Below the pieces are notes generated by a model. The model did no database searches and was not told where the DNA came from. It worked only from the letters and a program-made list of their open reading frames with translations. DNA of 64,000 nt from an uncultured Mediterraneibacter sp. (GTDB lineage Bacteria > Bacillota > Clostridia > Lachnospirales > Lachnospiraceae), in the NCBI GenBank assembly GCA_944383695.1, contig CALWQP010000002.1:62001-126000 (forward strand), read 5' to 3'. Positions 32,541 to 41,591 of this stretch are shown piece by piece; positions within the stretch are counted from its first letter, which is position 1, and each line of letters begins with the position of its first letter. The position numbers were made by a program, and so were the translations under genes.

Positions 32541-34004
32541 CTACTGGCCTTCGGTCTCTGTGCCAGCCCCCGGATCCGTAGTACCGCCGCCGCCGGGATC
32601 TGTTGTACCGCCGCCGCTTCCGGGATCCGTAGTGCCGCCCCCTGTTCCGGGATCTGTTCCACCTCCACCGCCGGGATCTGTTGTACCGCCGCCTGTTCCG
32701 GGATCCGTAGTGCCGCCCCCTGTTCCGGGATCTGTTCCACCTCCACCGCCGGGATCTGTTGTACCGCCGCCTGTTCCGGGATCCGTTACACTTCCGGTCC
32801 CGCCGCCACCGGACGGAGCAGAAGGAGTATAGCTGCCTCCGGAATAATCTCCCGAACCGCCATCGTAATACGAATCGCTTGCGTCATCATATGTTCCATC
32901 AGAATATGACTGTGCAGAGCTTACTGTATAAGCAATATTGCTGTTCACGGTCTGCACCGTAGAAGACGGCGTGTATCCTGTTGTGCCAAACAGGAACTCA
33001 TGAAGCTTCGTCACATTTGACACCAGGTCATCCGGGATAACGACGCTTCCCAGGCCAGACAGAAGATCCGTATAATTATCCTGCGGAAATCCCATGTTGC
33101 CGGCCAAGGTATATTCACTGTACGCTGTTGCATACGTCAGCACTTCCTGCAGGGTAAAGCTGGTAGATACCTGCGGGAAGACCTTGTCTATGATCGCATT
33201 CAATGTTCCGAGGTCCGCTGACTTAGCCTTCTCAAACATTTTCTCGATCACCAGCCGCTGGCGCTCCGTACGGGTAAAATCGCCTCCGGCCGTAGAGCGG
33301 ATGCGGGCGTAGGTGGTCGCCTGCGTACCATCAAGAGTCTGGAGACCTGCATTCGAAAGATAATTTGCGGATTTTCCAGCCGAATTTGCAGTCTCAGGAA
33401 TATATTGATTAATATATGGGAGTTCCTCCTCTGTAACCTCGATCTCCACACCTCCGAGCAGATCGATAGCATCCGCAATAGCGCCAAAATCAACGGTCAC
33501 ATAATCCTGGATATCCAGATCCAGATTCTTATTCAGCATATTGATCGCAAGGACAGGACCGCCGTAGCTGTACGCTGCATTACATTTCTGATATGTTCCC
33601 TCTGACAGGTCAAGCAGAGTGTCACGATATACAGAGACCAGTTTGATCTCTTTTGTCTTATTGTTCAGACTCGCCACAATAATACAGTCTGTACGGTTTC
33701 CTTCCCCAAGGTTGCCGTCACGAGAGTCCACTCCAAAAAGAGCGACATTTGTATATCCATCTCCGAGATCAACTTCTTTGTTCTTTTTTACTTCTTCATT
33801 TATAATAATATCATCCGCTTTAATATCCTGTGTATCGATCTTGCTCCATTTGGCATATACAAACGCCGCCACGCCAAAGATCACGCATAGAATAACACAT
33901 CCCACGATGAGCAGCACCCGCTGCCACATCTTCAACCTTGTGAACCAGTTCCCCTTTTTCGCGCGTGCGCGTCTGCGCCCCCGGCGTCTTACGTTTTTTG
34001 ACAT
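32541..34004 (-). CDS. LytR-CpsA-Psr (LCP) family wall-polymer ligase with Gly/Asp/Pro repeat tail
   Basis: 487 residues, ATG at 34004 with AGGTGATAAAA in front. Very basic N-terminus, one membrane helix (about 28-50), then the LCP domain with NVALFGVDSRDG, RTDCIIVASLNN, VSVYRDTLLDL and YARIRSTAGGDFTRTERQR (landmark RTERQR). LCP enzymes transfer lipid-linked glycopolymers to peptidoglycan outside the membrane. The last 90 residues are a repetitive Gly-Gly-Thr-Asp-Pro tail encoded by tandem DNA repeats (32577-32800). It is the last gene of the operon starting with the sugar transferase at 38673, so it probably attaches that polymer. Confidence 0.88.
   Translation of the reverse strand: MSKNVRRRGRRRARAKKGNWFTRLKMWQRVLLIVGCVILCVIFGVAAFVYAKWSKIDTQDIKADDIIINEEVKKNKEVDLGDGYTNVALFGVDSRDGNLGEGNRTDCIIVASLNNKTKEIKLVSVYRDTLLDLSEGTYQKCNAAYSYGGPVLAINMLNKNLDLDIQDYVTVDFGAIADAIDLLGGVEIEVTEEELPYINQYIPETANSAGKSANYLSNAGLQTLDGTQATTYARIRSTAGGDFTRTERQRLVIEKMFEKAKSADLGTLNAIIDKVFPQVSTSFTLQEVLTYATAYSEYTLAGNMGFPQDNYTDLLSGLGSVVIPDDLVSNVTKLHEFLFGTTGYTPSSTVQTVNSNIAYTVSSAQSYSDGTYDDASDSYYDGGSGDYSGGSYTPSAPSGGGGTGSVTDPGTGGGTTDPGGGGGTDPGTGGGTTDPGTGGGTTDPGGGGGTDPGTGGGTTDPGSGGGTTDPGGGGTTDPGAGTETEGQ
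32577..32800. repeat. Tandem repeats encoding the GGTTDPG tail of the LCP protein
   Basis: Short units encoding TDPG..GGGT alternate, with a higher-order unit of roughly 100 bp seen twice (GGGATCTGTTGTACCGCCG and GGATCCGTAGTGCCGCC blocks). Likely to vary in copy number by slippage. Confidence 0.8.
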
Positions 34005-34082
34005 TTTTATCACCTATAATAAAGTTTTTGTACACTTTTTTCATAGTACAACAAAGTATGACAGAATTCAAGAATATTTTTA

Positions 34083-35369
34083 TCATTCATACTTTTTCAG
34101 TTCATCCAAAATACTCCTCGCCTTCTCAGCCCAGGTATTTTCCAGTGCCTCCTTATTAAGAAGTGCCCGATATGCAATATTCTCTCTCAGCTCCATTGCT
34201 CTCTCAAGCTGTTCTATAAACTCCTTGTGGTCGTGGCCGATCAGAACAGACTCATATTTTCTGCACTCATCCATATCCGTTGTTACAATAGGTTTATTGA
34301 GCGCCATGTACTCAAATAATTTTACCGGAGATGTTGCTTTCGTAATATCATTGATCAAAAATGGTATTGTAAGAATATCAATCTTAGAAGCATAATTCTG
34401 AAGCACATGATAATCCCTGGAGCCGCAAAAGTGGACATTCCTGCACTTGTCCAGTCCAGCCCGGTCAAAGGAATCATCATATTTGATCCCGATCAGCACA
34501 ATCTGATATTTGCCAGACGCATCGATTTCTTTGATCAGATCATAATCAAACCACTTCGCAAGCGCTCCATAATAGCCAATGACCGGCTTCCCGGAATCGA
34601 TAATTTTTCTAAAATCTTCATCCAGGACAAAGTCGTCATCTACCTCATCATGAAAATGAGCATAATCCACACCATTGCTGGAATACACAAGGCGCTGGTT
34701 CCCCCTTTTTTCCAGGACATCCCTTTCCAGGGCTCCCGCTGTGACGACAACAAATATCTCCGGATCATTCATCGCCATCTCATATTTTTCTCTCACATTT
34801 ACCGGGAGCTCATCCGTGCCTGCCAGATGAGGATTCAGATCATCTATATACTCATAAACAATCTGATACCCCTGTTTTTTGTATTCTTTGATTTTCTTTG
34901 CCGGCATGGTCCAGTCTGTAGAATAAAACTGCACATACTTGGGGACATCTTTCCCGGATATCTCCTGCATCAGAAGATTGGAAAACGCACTGTTTGCAAA
35001 ATTTACAAGATACAAGTTATCTGCCTGCTTTTTCATCCGTTTTACATCATCCGTAAAACGAGTGACTTCATAAAATACCAGTGTTCTCTGTCTGGCAAAA
35101 TTGCTGAAAATATGCTGAGGCCGCTGATATAATGGCACATTCCAGCCAAAGGAACTTCGCCAGACCACGATACGGTCATAGGTATCACGCGCAAGAATCC
35201 GCTCGATCCCCGTAGCAAACGTCTTTCTGTGCAGATGGAGCAAAATCCATTCACGCAGCGAGAGACGCACAAGATAATTTGAATAAATATAGTCAAATGC
35301 CTTTTTTACCGTGCCCTTTAACCCATACTTTTTGACCAGGTTTTTAAGTTTACTGATCTTATCTTTCAT
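34083..35369 (-). CDS. Glycosyltransferase, GT4-like (first of a paralogous pair)
   Basis: 428 residues. N-terminal part is basic and helical; then WRSSFGWNVPLYQRPQHIFSN, YEYIDDLNPHL, SSNGVDYAHF and a C-terminal Rossmann half with VIGYYGALAKWFDYDL, VLIGIKYDDSF and SPVKLFEYMALNKPIV. The last is the E-x7-E-like nucleotide-sugar signature of GT-B enzymes. It overlaps the 35359 paralogue by 11 bp and shares the same block order, so the pair arose by duplication. Donor and acceptor unknown. Operon with the sugar transferase and CpsF. Confidence 0.85.
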   Translation of the reverse strand: MKDKISKLKNLVKKYGLKGTVKKAFDYIYSNYLVRLSLREWILLHLHRKTFATGIERILARDTYDRIVVWRSSFGWNVPLYQRPQHIFSNFARQRTLVFYEVTRFTDDVKRMKKQADNLYLVNFANSAFSNLLMQEISGKDVPKYVQFYSTDWTMPAKKIKEYKKQGYQIVYEYIDDLNPHLAGTDELPVNVREKYEMAMNDPEIFVVVTAGALERDVLEKRGNQRLVYSSNGVDYAHFHDEVDDDFVLDEDFRKIIDSGKPVIGYYGALAKWFDYDLIKEIDASGKYQIVLIGIKYDDSFDRAGLDKCRNVHFCGSRDYHVLQNYASKIDILTIPFLINDITKATSPVKLFEYMALNKPIVTTDMDECRKYESVLIGHDHKEFIEQLERAMELRENIAYRALLNKEALENTWAEKARSILDELKKYE

Positions 35370-36606
35370 TCTTTTCCCACTGAGACAGGTACTGTTTCAA
35401 CTGTCCCGCTTTTGCAGACCAGTCATTCTCCCACGCGCACCGGCTCAGCTGCTCCTTTCTCTTCTGATCTTCACGCTCATTCCAGCAGTCATATACCGCT
35501 TCTACAAACTCTTTCTGTGAATGAGCGGTCACGACCGGATCATATTTCATACATTCGGGCAGAGCCGTCGAGACGACCGGCTTCTCCATTGCCATATACT
35601 CAAACAGCTTAACCGGCGAAGTAGATTCTGTGATCTCATTAAGTACAAATGGGATCATGCACACATCAAAATAATGCACGTAGCCTGCCAGAACATCATA
35701 AGGTTTCCTGCCGAAATATCTCACATTTTTTCTTTCCAGCAGACCGCTTTTTTTTAGAGAATCATCATGCTCCACTCCGATTAGGATAATCTGTATCCGC
35801 TCCTCATCCGAAAGCTTTTTCAGAAGTTCATAATCCACCCATGATGCAAGTGCACCGTAATATCCCACCTTAATCCGGTCTTCCCTGATCCAATCAAGAT
35901 ATTCTGTATCATCAGTGACTGCCTCCGGTATAAATTTTCCGCATTCAGCCCCATTTGAAATCAGGATCGACCCTGACTTCGGTCCGGCAGTCCTAACATT
36001 TTCATACAATTTGTCAGCGCTCGTCACTGCCAGAACTCTGCTGTCCCCCAGCAGATATCTGTGCCTGTCCATGATCTCGCCGATTCTCCTGCGGGAGATC
36101 AGATCCGGATTAATATCATCTACGTATTCATAAATCACTCGGAATCCAGATTCCAGATACTCATTTATCCTTCTTACCGGCACTGTATCCGTAGAGTATA
36201 CACATAAGTACCTGTAGGGGATTTTCCGCACCATCTTCATCAGGCAGCGCCTAAAATAATACAGATCCAGCACAAAGACAAAGCGGTCTATCTGTGTGAT
36301 CCTGCCACGATTCTCAAAATCAATATCATAATAAGAATTGTATAAGACCAAAGTCTCATCATCCCCGCAGTTTCTCAGGAGATGCTGCGGTCGCTGCATC
36401 ATGATATTATGATATCCAAAATGATTTTCAAAAATAATGACCCTTTTATAGTCCCTGCTCAGAATCTTTTCCAAGATTGACTGCCTTGCCGGGGCAGAGA
36501 TCATACCGATGCCGTGTTCCATTTTTTTCCATTTTACTGCGGCCATCTTTGCAGTCCCTTCTATGCCAAGAGCATGCATTTTCTCGATCGTTGATCTAAT
36601 GTCCAT
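35359..36606 (-). CDS. Glycosyltransferase, GT4-like (second of the pair)
   Basis: 415 residues. Same layout as the neighbour: FGYHNIMMQRPQHLLRN, YEYVDDINPDLI, ISNGAECGKF, VGYYGALASWVDYELL, ILIGVEHDDS and SPVKLFEYMAMEKPVV. Cytoplasmic GT-B enzyme, probably adding a sugar to the lipid-linked polymer. It overlaps both the upstream CpsF-type gene (11 bp) and the downstream paralogue, so translation is coupled. The donor is not determined by sequence. Confidence 0.85.
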   Translation of the reverse strand: MDIRSTIEKMHALGIEGTAKMAAVKWKKMEHGIGMISAPARQSILEKILSRDYKRVIIFENHFGYHNIMMQRPQHLLRNCGDDETLVLYNSYYDIDFENRGRITQIDRFVFVLDLYYFRRCLMKMVRKIPYRYLCVYSTDTVPVRRINEYLESGFRVIYEYVDDINPDLISRRRIGEIMDRHRYLLGDSRVLAVTSADKLYENVRTAGPKSGSILISNGAECGKFIPEAVTDDTEYLDWIREDRIKVGYYGALASWVDYELLKKLSDEERIQIILIGVEHDDSLKKSGLLERKNVRYFGRKPYDVLAGYVHYFDVCMIPFVLNEITESTSPVKLFEYMAMEKPVVSTALPECMKYDPVVTAHSQKEFVEAVYDCWNEREDQKRKEQLSRCAWENDWSAKAGQLKQYLSQWEKNER

Positions 36607-37327
36607 TTTTTTCTTTCCTTACCTCGAACAAAAACTTGACGTTGCTGTTCCAAAAACGTTTGAGCCGCTTTGGCTCTCTCACGATGCGGTACAACCACTC
36701 AAGATTGCATTTGATAAAAAATGCAGGCGCACGTTTTTTGAGACCGCTCAGAATATCAAAGCTCCCGCCAACTCCCATGTACAGCCCCGGTCTGTCCGGC
36801 CGGTAAAACCGATGGATCAAAAGTTCCTGCACCGGTGTGCCCAGGGCCACAAGCACGATGTCCGGCTCCAGCTCAGTAATCTTCTGAAAGATTTCATCCT
36901 TATCCTTTACATATCCGTTCGTGAATCCTGCCAGTTCAATCCCCGGGTACTCTCTTTGGATTCTGCTGACAAGCGCTTCCAGAACGCTTTGCTCCGCGCC
37001 AAACAGGTAAACAGACCTGTGCTTCCTATCCGCATATCTTAAGAGTTCTCCGCAGATTTCCACCCCAGGAATACGTTCTTTAAACTTTATGCCAAATGTT
37101 CCCCCGCCTTTGATAACTCCTATTCCATCCGGAACGATCAGAGTGTTCTCATCAAGAAGCGCTTCATTCATCTCTGCATAGTTTTTTCCCATCATGAAGA
37201 TTTCAGGATTTGCTGTCACTACAAAACTGCCCCTGCCCGAATCAATTCGTGCGGTCAGCTCTCTTACAAGGGTTTTCATGCCGCCTCTGTATATTTTGTT
37301 ATAATACTGTTCCATAGATCCGATCAT
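36596..37327 (-). CDS. WecG/TagA/CpsF family glycosyltransferase (GT26)
   Basis: 243 residues. Family marks: VVTANPEIFMMG, NTLIVPDGIGVIKG, RIPGVEI, VYLFGAEQSV, DIVLVALGTPVQELL and MGVGGSFDILSG, in the order expected for GT26. These enzymes add the second sugar (often ManNAc, ManNAcA or a related residue) to an undecaprenyl-PP-linked first sugar. In this window UDP-ManNAc could come from the epimerase at 41592. It lies next to the initiating sugar transferase and overlaps it by 4 bp. Confidence 0.93.
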   Translation of the reverse strand: MIGSMEQYYNKIYRGGMKTLVRELTARIDSGRGSFVVTANPEIFMMGKNYAEMNEALLDENTLIVPDGIGVIKGGGTFGIKFKERIPGVEICGELLRYADRKHRSVYLFGAEQSVLEALVSRIQREYPGIELAGFTNGYVKDKDEIFQKITELEPDIVLVALGTPVQELLIHRFYRPDRPGLYMGVGGSFDILSGLKKRAPAFFIKCNLEWLYRIVREPKRLKRFWNSNVKFLFEVRKEKNGH

Positions 37328-38673
37328 TTTTCTGTATCCTCAAACCCTTCTGTGCTTTCTTTGACGAAGATGATCTTTACAGTCATGATAATGAGTTTCA
37401 GATCCAATAAGAAAGAATAATTCTGGATATACATCAGATCAAGCTTGAGCTTATCATACGCAGTAGTATTATATTTCCCATAAATCTGTGCGTATCCTGT
37501 AAGCCCTCCCTTCACCTTAAGCCTGTAAGCAAACTCCGGAATCTCCTGTGTATACTGCTCTACATGCTCTACGCGCTCGGGTCTGGGACCTACCACGCTC
37601 ATATCGCCCTTCAAAATATCAATGAACTGGGGAAGCTCATCCAGCCGCGTCTTCCTTATCACTTTCCCCACCGGAGTGATCCGGTCATCATCCTCCGTTG
37701 CCGGAATGACTTCGCCTTCTTTTTCGGCATCCACGATCATACTCCTGAATTTATGGATAAAAAATTCTTTTCCATCTATAGTGCATCTTTTCTGCCGGAA
37801 AAATACAGGCCCACCATCATATAATTTGATCGCCACAGCAGTGACAAGCATAAAGGGCGATGTGATGATCAGCATTACCAAAGAAATAACGATATCCATG
37901 AACCGCTTCACCAGCTTCTGTTCAAAACTAAGGCCATTGTTGCGGGACAAAAGAAGCGGGGTATCAAACATATGGATATTCTCGGAACTCCGTATGATAA
38001 TATCTGAAATCTTCGGCGTAATATATGAGCGGATACCATTGGCATAACAATATTTTACAAGACGGTTGCGGAGCGGGGAATGGATGTCACAGAGAAATAC
38101 CGCGTCATAATTATGCATTTCTTTTGTAACAGTTTCCCATCCCATTTCTACATTCAGAGACTTTTTGATCAGATATCTGTCTTTTCGGGCGTTTACTTTG
38201 TGAAGAAGCGGAGACGGATCATACTCTTCATACAAAAGCAGGATATGTCTTGCCGGAAATAGTTTCCTGAAAATCCTGTTCACGCAAAACGTCCATATAA
38301 AGATAACTACAATATCGATGGCAGTCAGTTCAATCATGGGTATCACATTTACAAATCTTGCAGAAAGCAGGACTGTCTCGAGATAAATCGACACATTCGC
38401 TGCCAGCAGCGCAAGAGTCTGAGAAAGCATAAGACTGCTGCTCTTGAGATAGCCAATTTTCATGCCGCCAAGGATATATGAAAAGATCACAAAAAAAAGG
38501 GCGTAGAAAGCTCCTATCAGCCAGAAACCTTTATAATAAAATGGAAAGACAATCCAATCGTTATAATTTCTATCCCATATGCGGATAAAGAAAAACATCA
38601 GGCATCCAAGCAATAATATATTAAACGCGAAGCGTATCAGTCGTTTATACTGTTCTAATCCGCCAGAACTCAT
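37324..38673 (-). CDS. Polyprenyl-phosphate sugar-1-phosphate transferase (initiating)
   Basis: 449 residues from the ATG at 38673, which fits the GGAG at nine bases; the upstream ATG at 38682 would be too close. N-terminal five-helix membrane part, a CoA-binding-like Rossmann region with VYFFR..., and the catalytic domain (about 250-449) with KRFMDIVISLVMLIITSPFM, RQKRCTIDGKEFFIHKFRSM, TRLDELPQFIDILKGDMSVVGPRPE (landmarks KFRSM, DELPQ, VGPRPE). It transfers a hexose- or HexNAc-1-phosphate to undecaprenyl phosphate and starts the polymer. First gene of its operon behind a strong promoter. Confidence 0.93.
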   Translation of the reverse strand: MSSGGLEQYKRLIRFAFNILLLGCLMFFFIRIWDRNYNDWIVFPFYYKGFWLIGAFYALFFVIFSYILGGMKIGYLKSSSLMLSQTLALLAANVSIYLETVLLSARFVNVIPMIELTAIDIVVIFIWTFCVNRIFRKLFPARHILLLYEEYDPSPLLHKVNARKDRYLIKKSLNVEMGWETVTKEMHNYDAVFLCDIHSPLRNRLVKYCYANGIRSYITPKISDIIIRSSENIHMFDTPLLLSRNNGLSFEQKLVKRFMDIVISLVMLIITSPFMLVTAVAIKLYDGGPVFFRQKRCTIDGKEFFIHKFRSMIVDAEKEGEVIPATEDDDRITPVGKVIRKTRLDELPQFIDILKGDMSVVGPRPERVEHVEQYTQEIPEFAYRLKVKGGLTGYAQIYGKYNTTAYDKLKLDLMYIQNYSFLLDLKLIIMTVKIIFVKESTEGFEDTEK

Positions 38674-38718
38674 TGATACCATGCTCCTTTTTCTTCAGAA
38701 AAATACTATATCTGCTAA

Positions 38719-38747
38719 ATTATATTATATATCGGTTCTTTTTTCAA
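38719..38747 (-). promoter_or_regulatory. Sigma-A promoter of the sugar transferase operon
   Basis: Minus strand: TTGAAA (38742-38747), 17-bp spacer, TATAAT (38719-38724), about 45 bp before the start. Confidence 0.8.
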
Positions 38748-38797
38748 GGTTTCCAGTATTTAATATATTAAAAATGTTACAAACTTTTTACATTTTT

Positions 38798-38839
38798 AAA
38801 AAATTAAGGCGCAGATATGAATCGTATATCTACGCCTTA
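38798..38839 (-). terminator. Terminator behind the UGM-like gene
   Basis: TAAGGCG.AGATAT pairs with ATATCT.CGCCTTA (38805-38818 and 38826-38839), one mismatch, followed on the minus strand by ATTTTTT. It ends the upstream polysaccharide operon (46956-38893). Confidence 0.8.
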
Positions 38840-38892
38840 CTCACAATAGATTCAAAAACCGTACAGATTCAGAGTATTGTTCTCCACATAAG

Positions 38893-40170
38893 TCATTTTA
38901 ATTTCTCTGCCAGCTTCTTTGCCGCGATCATGCAGTCTTCCATAGAACAATAAGTCCAAGCACCATATCTTCCAATCGTATAGATTTGGTTTCCTGCCTC
39001 ACGCTCTTTAAATTTCTGTATTCTCTTTTCTGTCTCAGTATTGATGTGCACATATGCCGGATCCATGATGATCGTTGAATACTCTTCCAGTTTTGTCTCA
39101 TCATCAATGATTCCCAGTTTATGGAGATTCTCCAAGGTCAGTTTTAACTGTTCCTCCACCTCTTCTTCTGTTATCACATCATTTTTTCCATATCCGATCT
39201 CAATATACATGCTCAGCTTATCCGCATCCAAAATATTGTCATAAAATCCAATGCGATAGAAGTTTACCTTCTTGTCTGGAATATACATCCAATGTTCTTC
39301 AGTATATTTAGATTTCTTATTGAATCCAAGGTTAAATACAAGTACCTTGTTATAGGACAGGGCTTCCTGAAGACTTTTGAATTCTTTGCCGTCAAAATAA
39401 TCGAGGAAGTGATTCAGCGGTGAAGTATTGATCAGATATTCATACGTAATCCTGCTGCCATCGTCAAGTTCCGCCACCTTGTCTTCATTATCAATCTTTA
39501 CAACCTCATGGTTCAGCAACACTTTTGAACCATCCAATGCATCATAAAGAATCTGGATAAAAGAGCCAGCACCATCCTTCGGGTAGAGGAAACTATTATT
39601 ATAGGAGGTGCTGTCCTTATTTGCTTTCATATTGTCAATAATGGCAGGAATATCCGCATATGGGAAAAACCTTCCCATTGCGTCTTTATCCAGTGTGGTA
39701 AGATCTACTGCATAAAGTTTCTCATTATACGGTCTAAGAAATTTCTCCACAATAGCCTTTCCAAACTTTCCATAGAGCATGTCCAAAAAACTGTCGTAAT
39801 CTTCCTTCTCATCCCTGTGAAACAGGTCGTAGAGGCAATCGATAAACTCCTGCTTTTCCAACTGATGGATATTTGTCTGGAAGGGATAGTCAACCAGTGC
39901 ATCTTTATAAATAATCTTTGTATTTTTATCTTTATATTTAATGTCATCCGCACTCACACTGTCAAGGAACTTCTTCTTAAACTCCTCCGTGCTGAAATGG
40001 AAGAAATGTCCTGCATAGTCCCATACATAATCTTTTTTCTTTATCGTCCTGCAGTATCCCCCTACTTCATCTTCTTTCTCAACAATCAGATAATCTCCCT
40101 CTGCATAATTTGCAAATGTAAGACCTGAAATTCCTGCTCCAATAATCAGATACTTCACATTTCTGTCCAT
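38893..40170 (-). CDS. UDP-galactopyranose-mutase-like FAD protein
   Basis: 425 residues. N-terminal dinucleotide fold YLIIGAGISGLTFAN, VEKEDEVGGYCRT and a DYAGHFFHF block as in UDP-galactopyranose mutases and related amine-oxidase-like enzymes. The C-terminal part ends with IYTIGRYGAWTYCSMEDC and a typical FAD-binding stretch. A UGM would make UDP-galactofuranose for the polymer; the sequence is distant enough that another flavin-dependent sugar-modifying reaction is possible. Last gene of the operon, directly behind the pyruvyl transferase. Confidence 0.75.
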   Translation of the reverse strand: MDRNVKYLIIGAGISGLTFANYAEGDYLIVEKEDEVGGYCRTIKKKDYVWDYAGHFFHFSTEEFKKKFLDSVSADDIKYKDKNTKIIYKDALVDYPFQTNIHQLEKQEFIDCLYDLFHRDEKEDYDSFLDMLYGKFGKAIVEKFLRPYNEKLYAVDLTTLDKDAMGRFFPYADIPAIIDNMKANKDSTSYNNSFLYPKDGAGSFIQILYDALDGSKVLLNHEVVKIDNEDKVAELDDGSRITYEYLINTSPLNHFLDYFDGKEFKSLQEALSYNKVLVFNLGFNKKSKYTEEHWMYIPDKKVNFYRIGFYDNILDADKLSMYIEIGYGKNDVITEEEVEEQLKLTLENLHKLGIIDDETKLEEYSTIIMDPAYVHINTETEKRIQKFKEREAGNQIYTIGRYGAWTYCSMEDCMIAAKKLAEKLK

Positions 40171-40224
40171 ACACTTCTCTCCTTCATGTAAATTTTATTA
40201 TCCCAAGACTATTCATAAGATTCC

Positions 40225-41574
40225 TCAGAACATACCATCCTTTTTCTCTTCTTTTTCATCACTGTACAGATTTATAAGTTCGCTTATCACCATATCATAT
40301 TCACTATTATCAAATTGAATTTTCATACCTGGCTGGGTGCTATCAACAGGAATTGCGCCTTTTAACTGATCTAAGGATGTGAATAAATCCTGTTCCCTCC
40401 CAAATTTCTCGTAAAGATCTGTCATTTTATTATAATAATGCTTATGCTGGCTATACAGAAGAGACAGTGTTCTCCTCCCTCCTTTCAGCCCTAACAAAGC
40501 GCCATGATAACGCATAGAAATCACCAGATCACACTCGCATATTTCACTGTAAACCTGATCGAAACTATGCGGCATATCTGCTATCGAAAGGTTTCCAGCC
40601 TCAAACTCCCTACAAAGTCCATCATAAAAGTTCATATCACAATTGCAATAATCATAAAATGGAATAAATCGAACCTCTGTATCTTCTAAATCACAGACGA
40701 CCAAAATATGCTCCAGTAATTCATGCAGCTGTTTTTTTAACTTATCATCACAAATCCAAATGATACCTATACGATATTTACCAGCTGATTTTTTCTGAGC
40801 CTCCTCACTTTTATACGTCAACACAATATCATTGATCTGCCTGATCTGATGACCAACCAGATTTTCTAAAATCTGAGCGCTATACTTATCTCTCACAGAG
40901 AAATATGCACTATTATCAATAATATGTTTCAGCTTAGTAACATACTGAATATCCGTGAGACTGTCATTTGTACTCAATCCTAGGGAATATACTTTTTTTC
41001 CTTTCTCGATAAACGCAGATGAAAGTTCTATGAAAATCCTGCCAAGATCATATTTATAGCTGTCATTTAGAGAGTACATTGTATCATCAATGATTGCTCC
41101 CCCTCCATATATTACACAGTCAAATGCGTCTGCTAAAAAGTTGAAATCAAACTTATTTTTGGGATAGTGGATAATATTAACTCCGGGATAAAGAAACACG
41201 TTCAGCTCGATATTATCACACATCAAAACATAGATATCGTTTTTTACAAGGCTAAGATCCTCATATATTTTCTGAAGCATTAATTCATCGCCTAGATTTA
41301 CAGCTCCATAAAATCCAACCAACAAATATTTGAGTCCTTTCTGCCTTGGAAGCAGGAGATACTCCGGATTCACATAAGTGGTGATATATTTCCATTTTTC
41401 TTCCAATTCTCTTATCTGTTGAGAAATTTTATCAAGAGAGCGGTGTGTTTCCTGGATTTTCTCCATCAACTGGATATTTTGATCCTGTAATACTGTCTGT
41501 TTCTCGTCAATTCCAATTATCAGCCGATTAATATAACGAACTTTATCCCCGAATGCTTTTATCCGTTTAAGCAT
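40225..41574 (-). CDS. Polysaccharide pyruvyl transferase family protein
   Basis: 449 residues. The first 75 residues are a coiled coil (MEKIQETHRSLDKISQQIREL). The catalytic part starts LLVGFYGAVNLGDELML, the hallmark of CsaB/WcaK-type pyruvyl transferases, followed by VIYGGGAIIDDTMY, SVRDKYSAQIL and SMRYHGALLGLK near the C-terminus. Such enzymes move a pyruvyl group from PEP to sugars as ketals, giving acidic wall polymers that can serve as anchors for SLH-type proteins. It lies between the epimerase and the UGM-like gene. Confidence 0.88.
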   Translation of the reverse strand: MLKRIKAFGDKVRYINRLIIGIDEKQTVLQDQNIQLMEKIQETHRSLDKISQQIRELEEKWKYITTYVNPEYLLLPRQKGLKYLLVGFYGAVNLGDELMLQKIYEDLSLVKNDIYVLMCDNIELNVFLYPGVNIIHYPKNKFDFNFLADAFDCVIYGGGAIIDDTMYSLNDSYKYDLGRIFIELSSAFIEKGKKVYSLGLSTNDSLTDIQYVTKLKHIIDNSAYFSVRDKYSAQILENLVGHQIRQINDIVLTYKSEEAQKKSAGKYRIGIIWICDDKLKKQLHELLEHILVVCDLEDTEVRFIPFYDYCNCDMNFYDGLCREFEAGNLSIADMPHSFDQVYSEICECDLVISMRYHGALLGLKGGRRTLSLLYSQHKHYYNKMTDLYEKFGREQDLFTSLDQLKGAIPVDSTQPGMKIQFDNSEYDMVISELINLYSDEKEEKKDGMF

Positions 41575-41591
41575 TAATATCTCCTTTTATC

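Noticed and set aside
32577-32800. CRISPR-like short repeats
   Set aside because: In-frame coding repeats of a Gly/Asp/Pro tail; no unique spacers or cas genes.
32560-32832. Proline/valine repeat frame on the plus strand
   Set aside because: Antisense of the Gly-rich repeats of the LCP protein.
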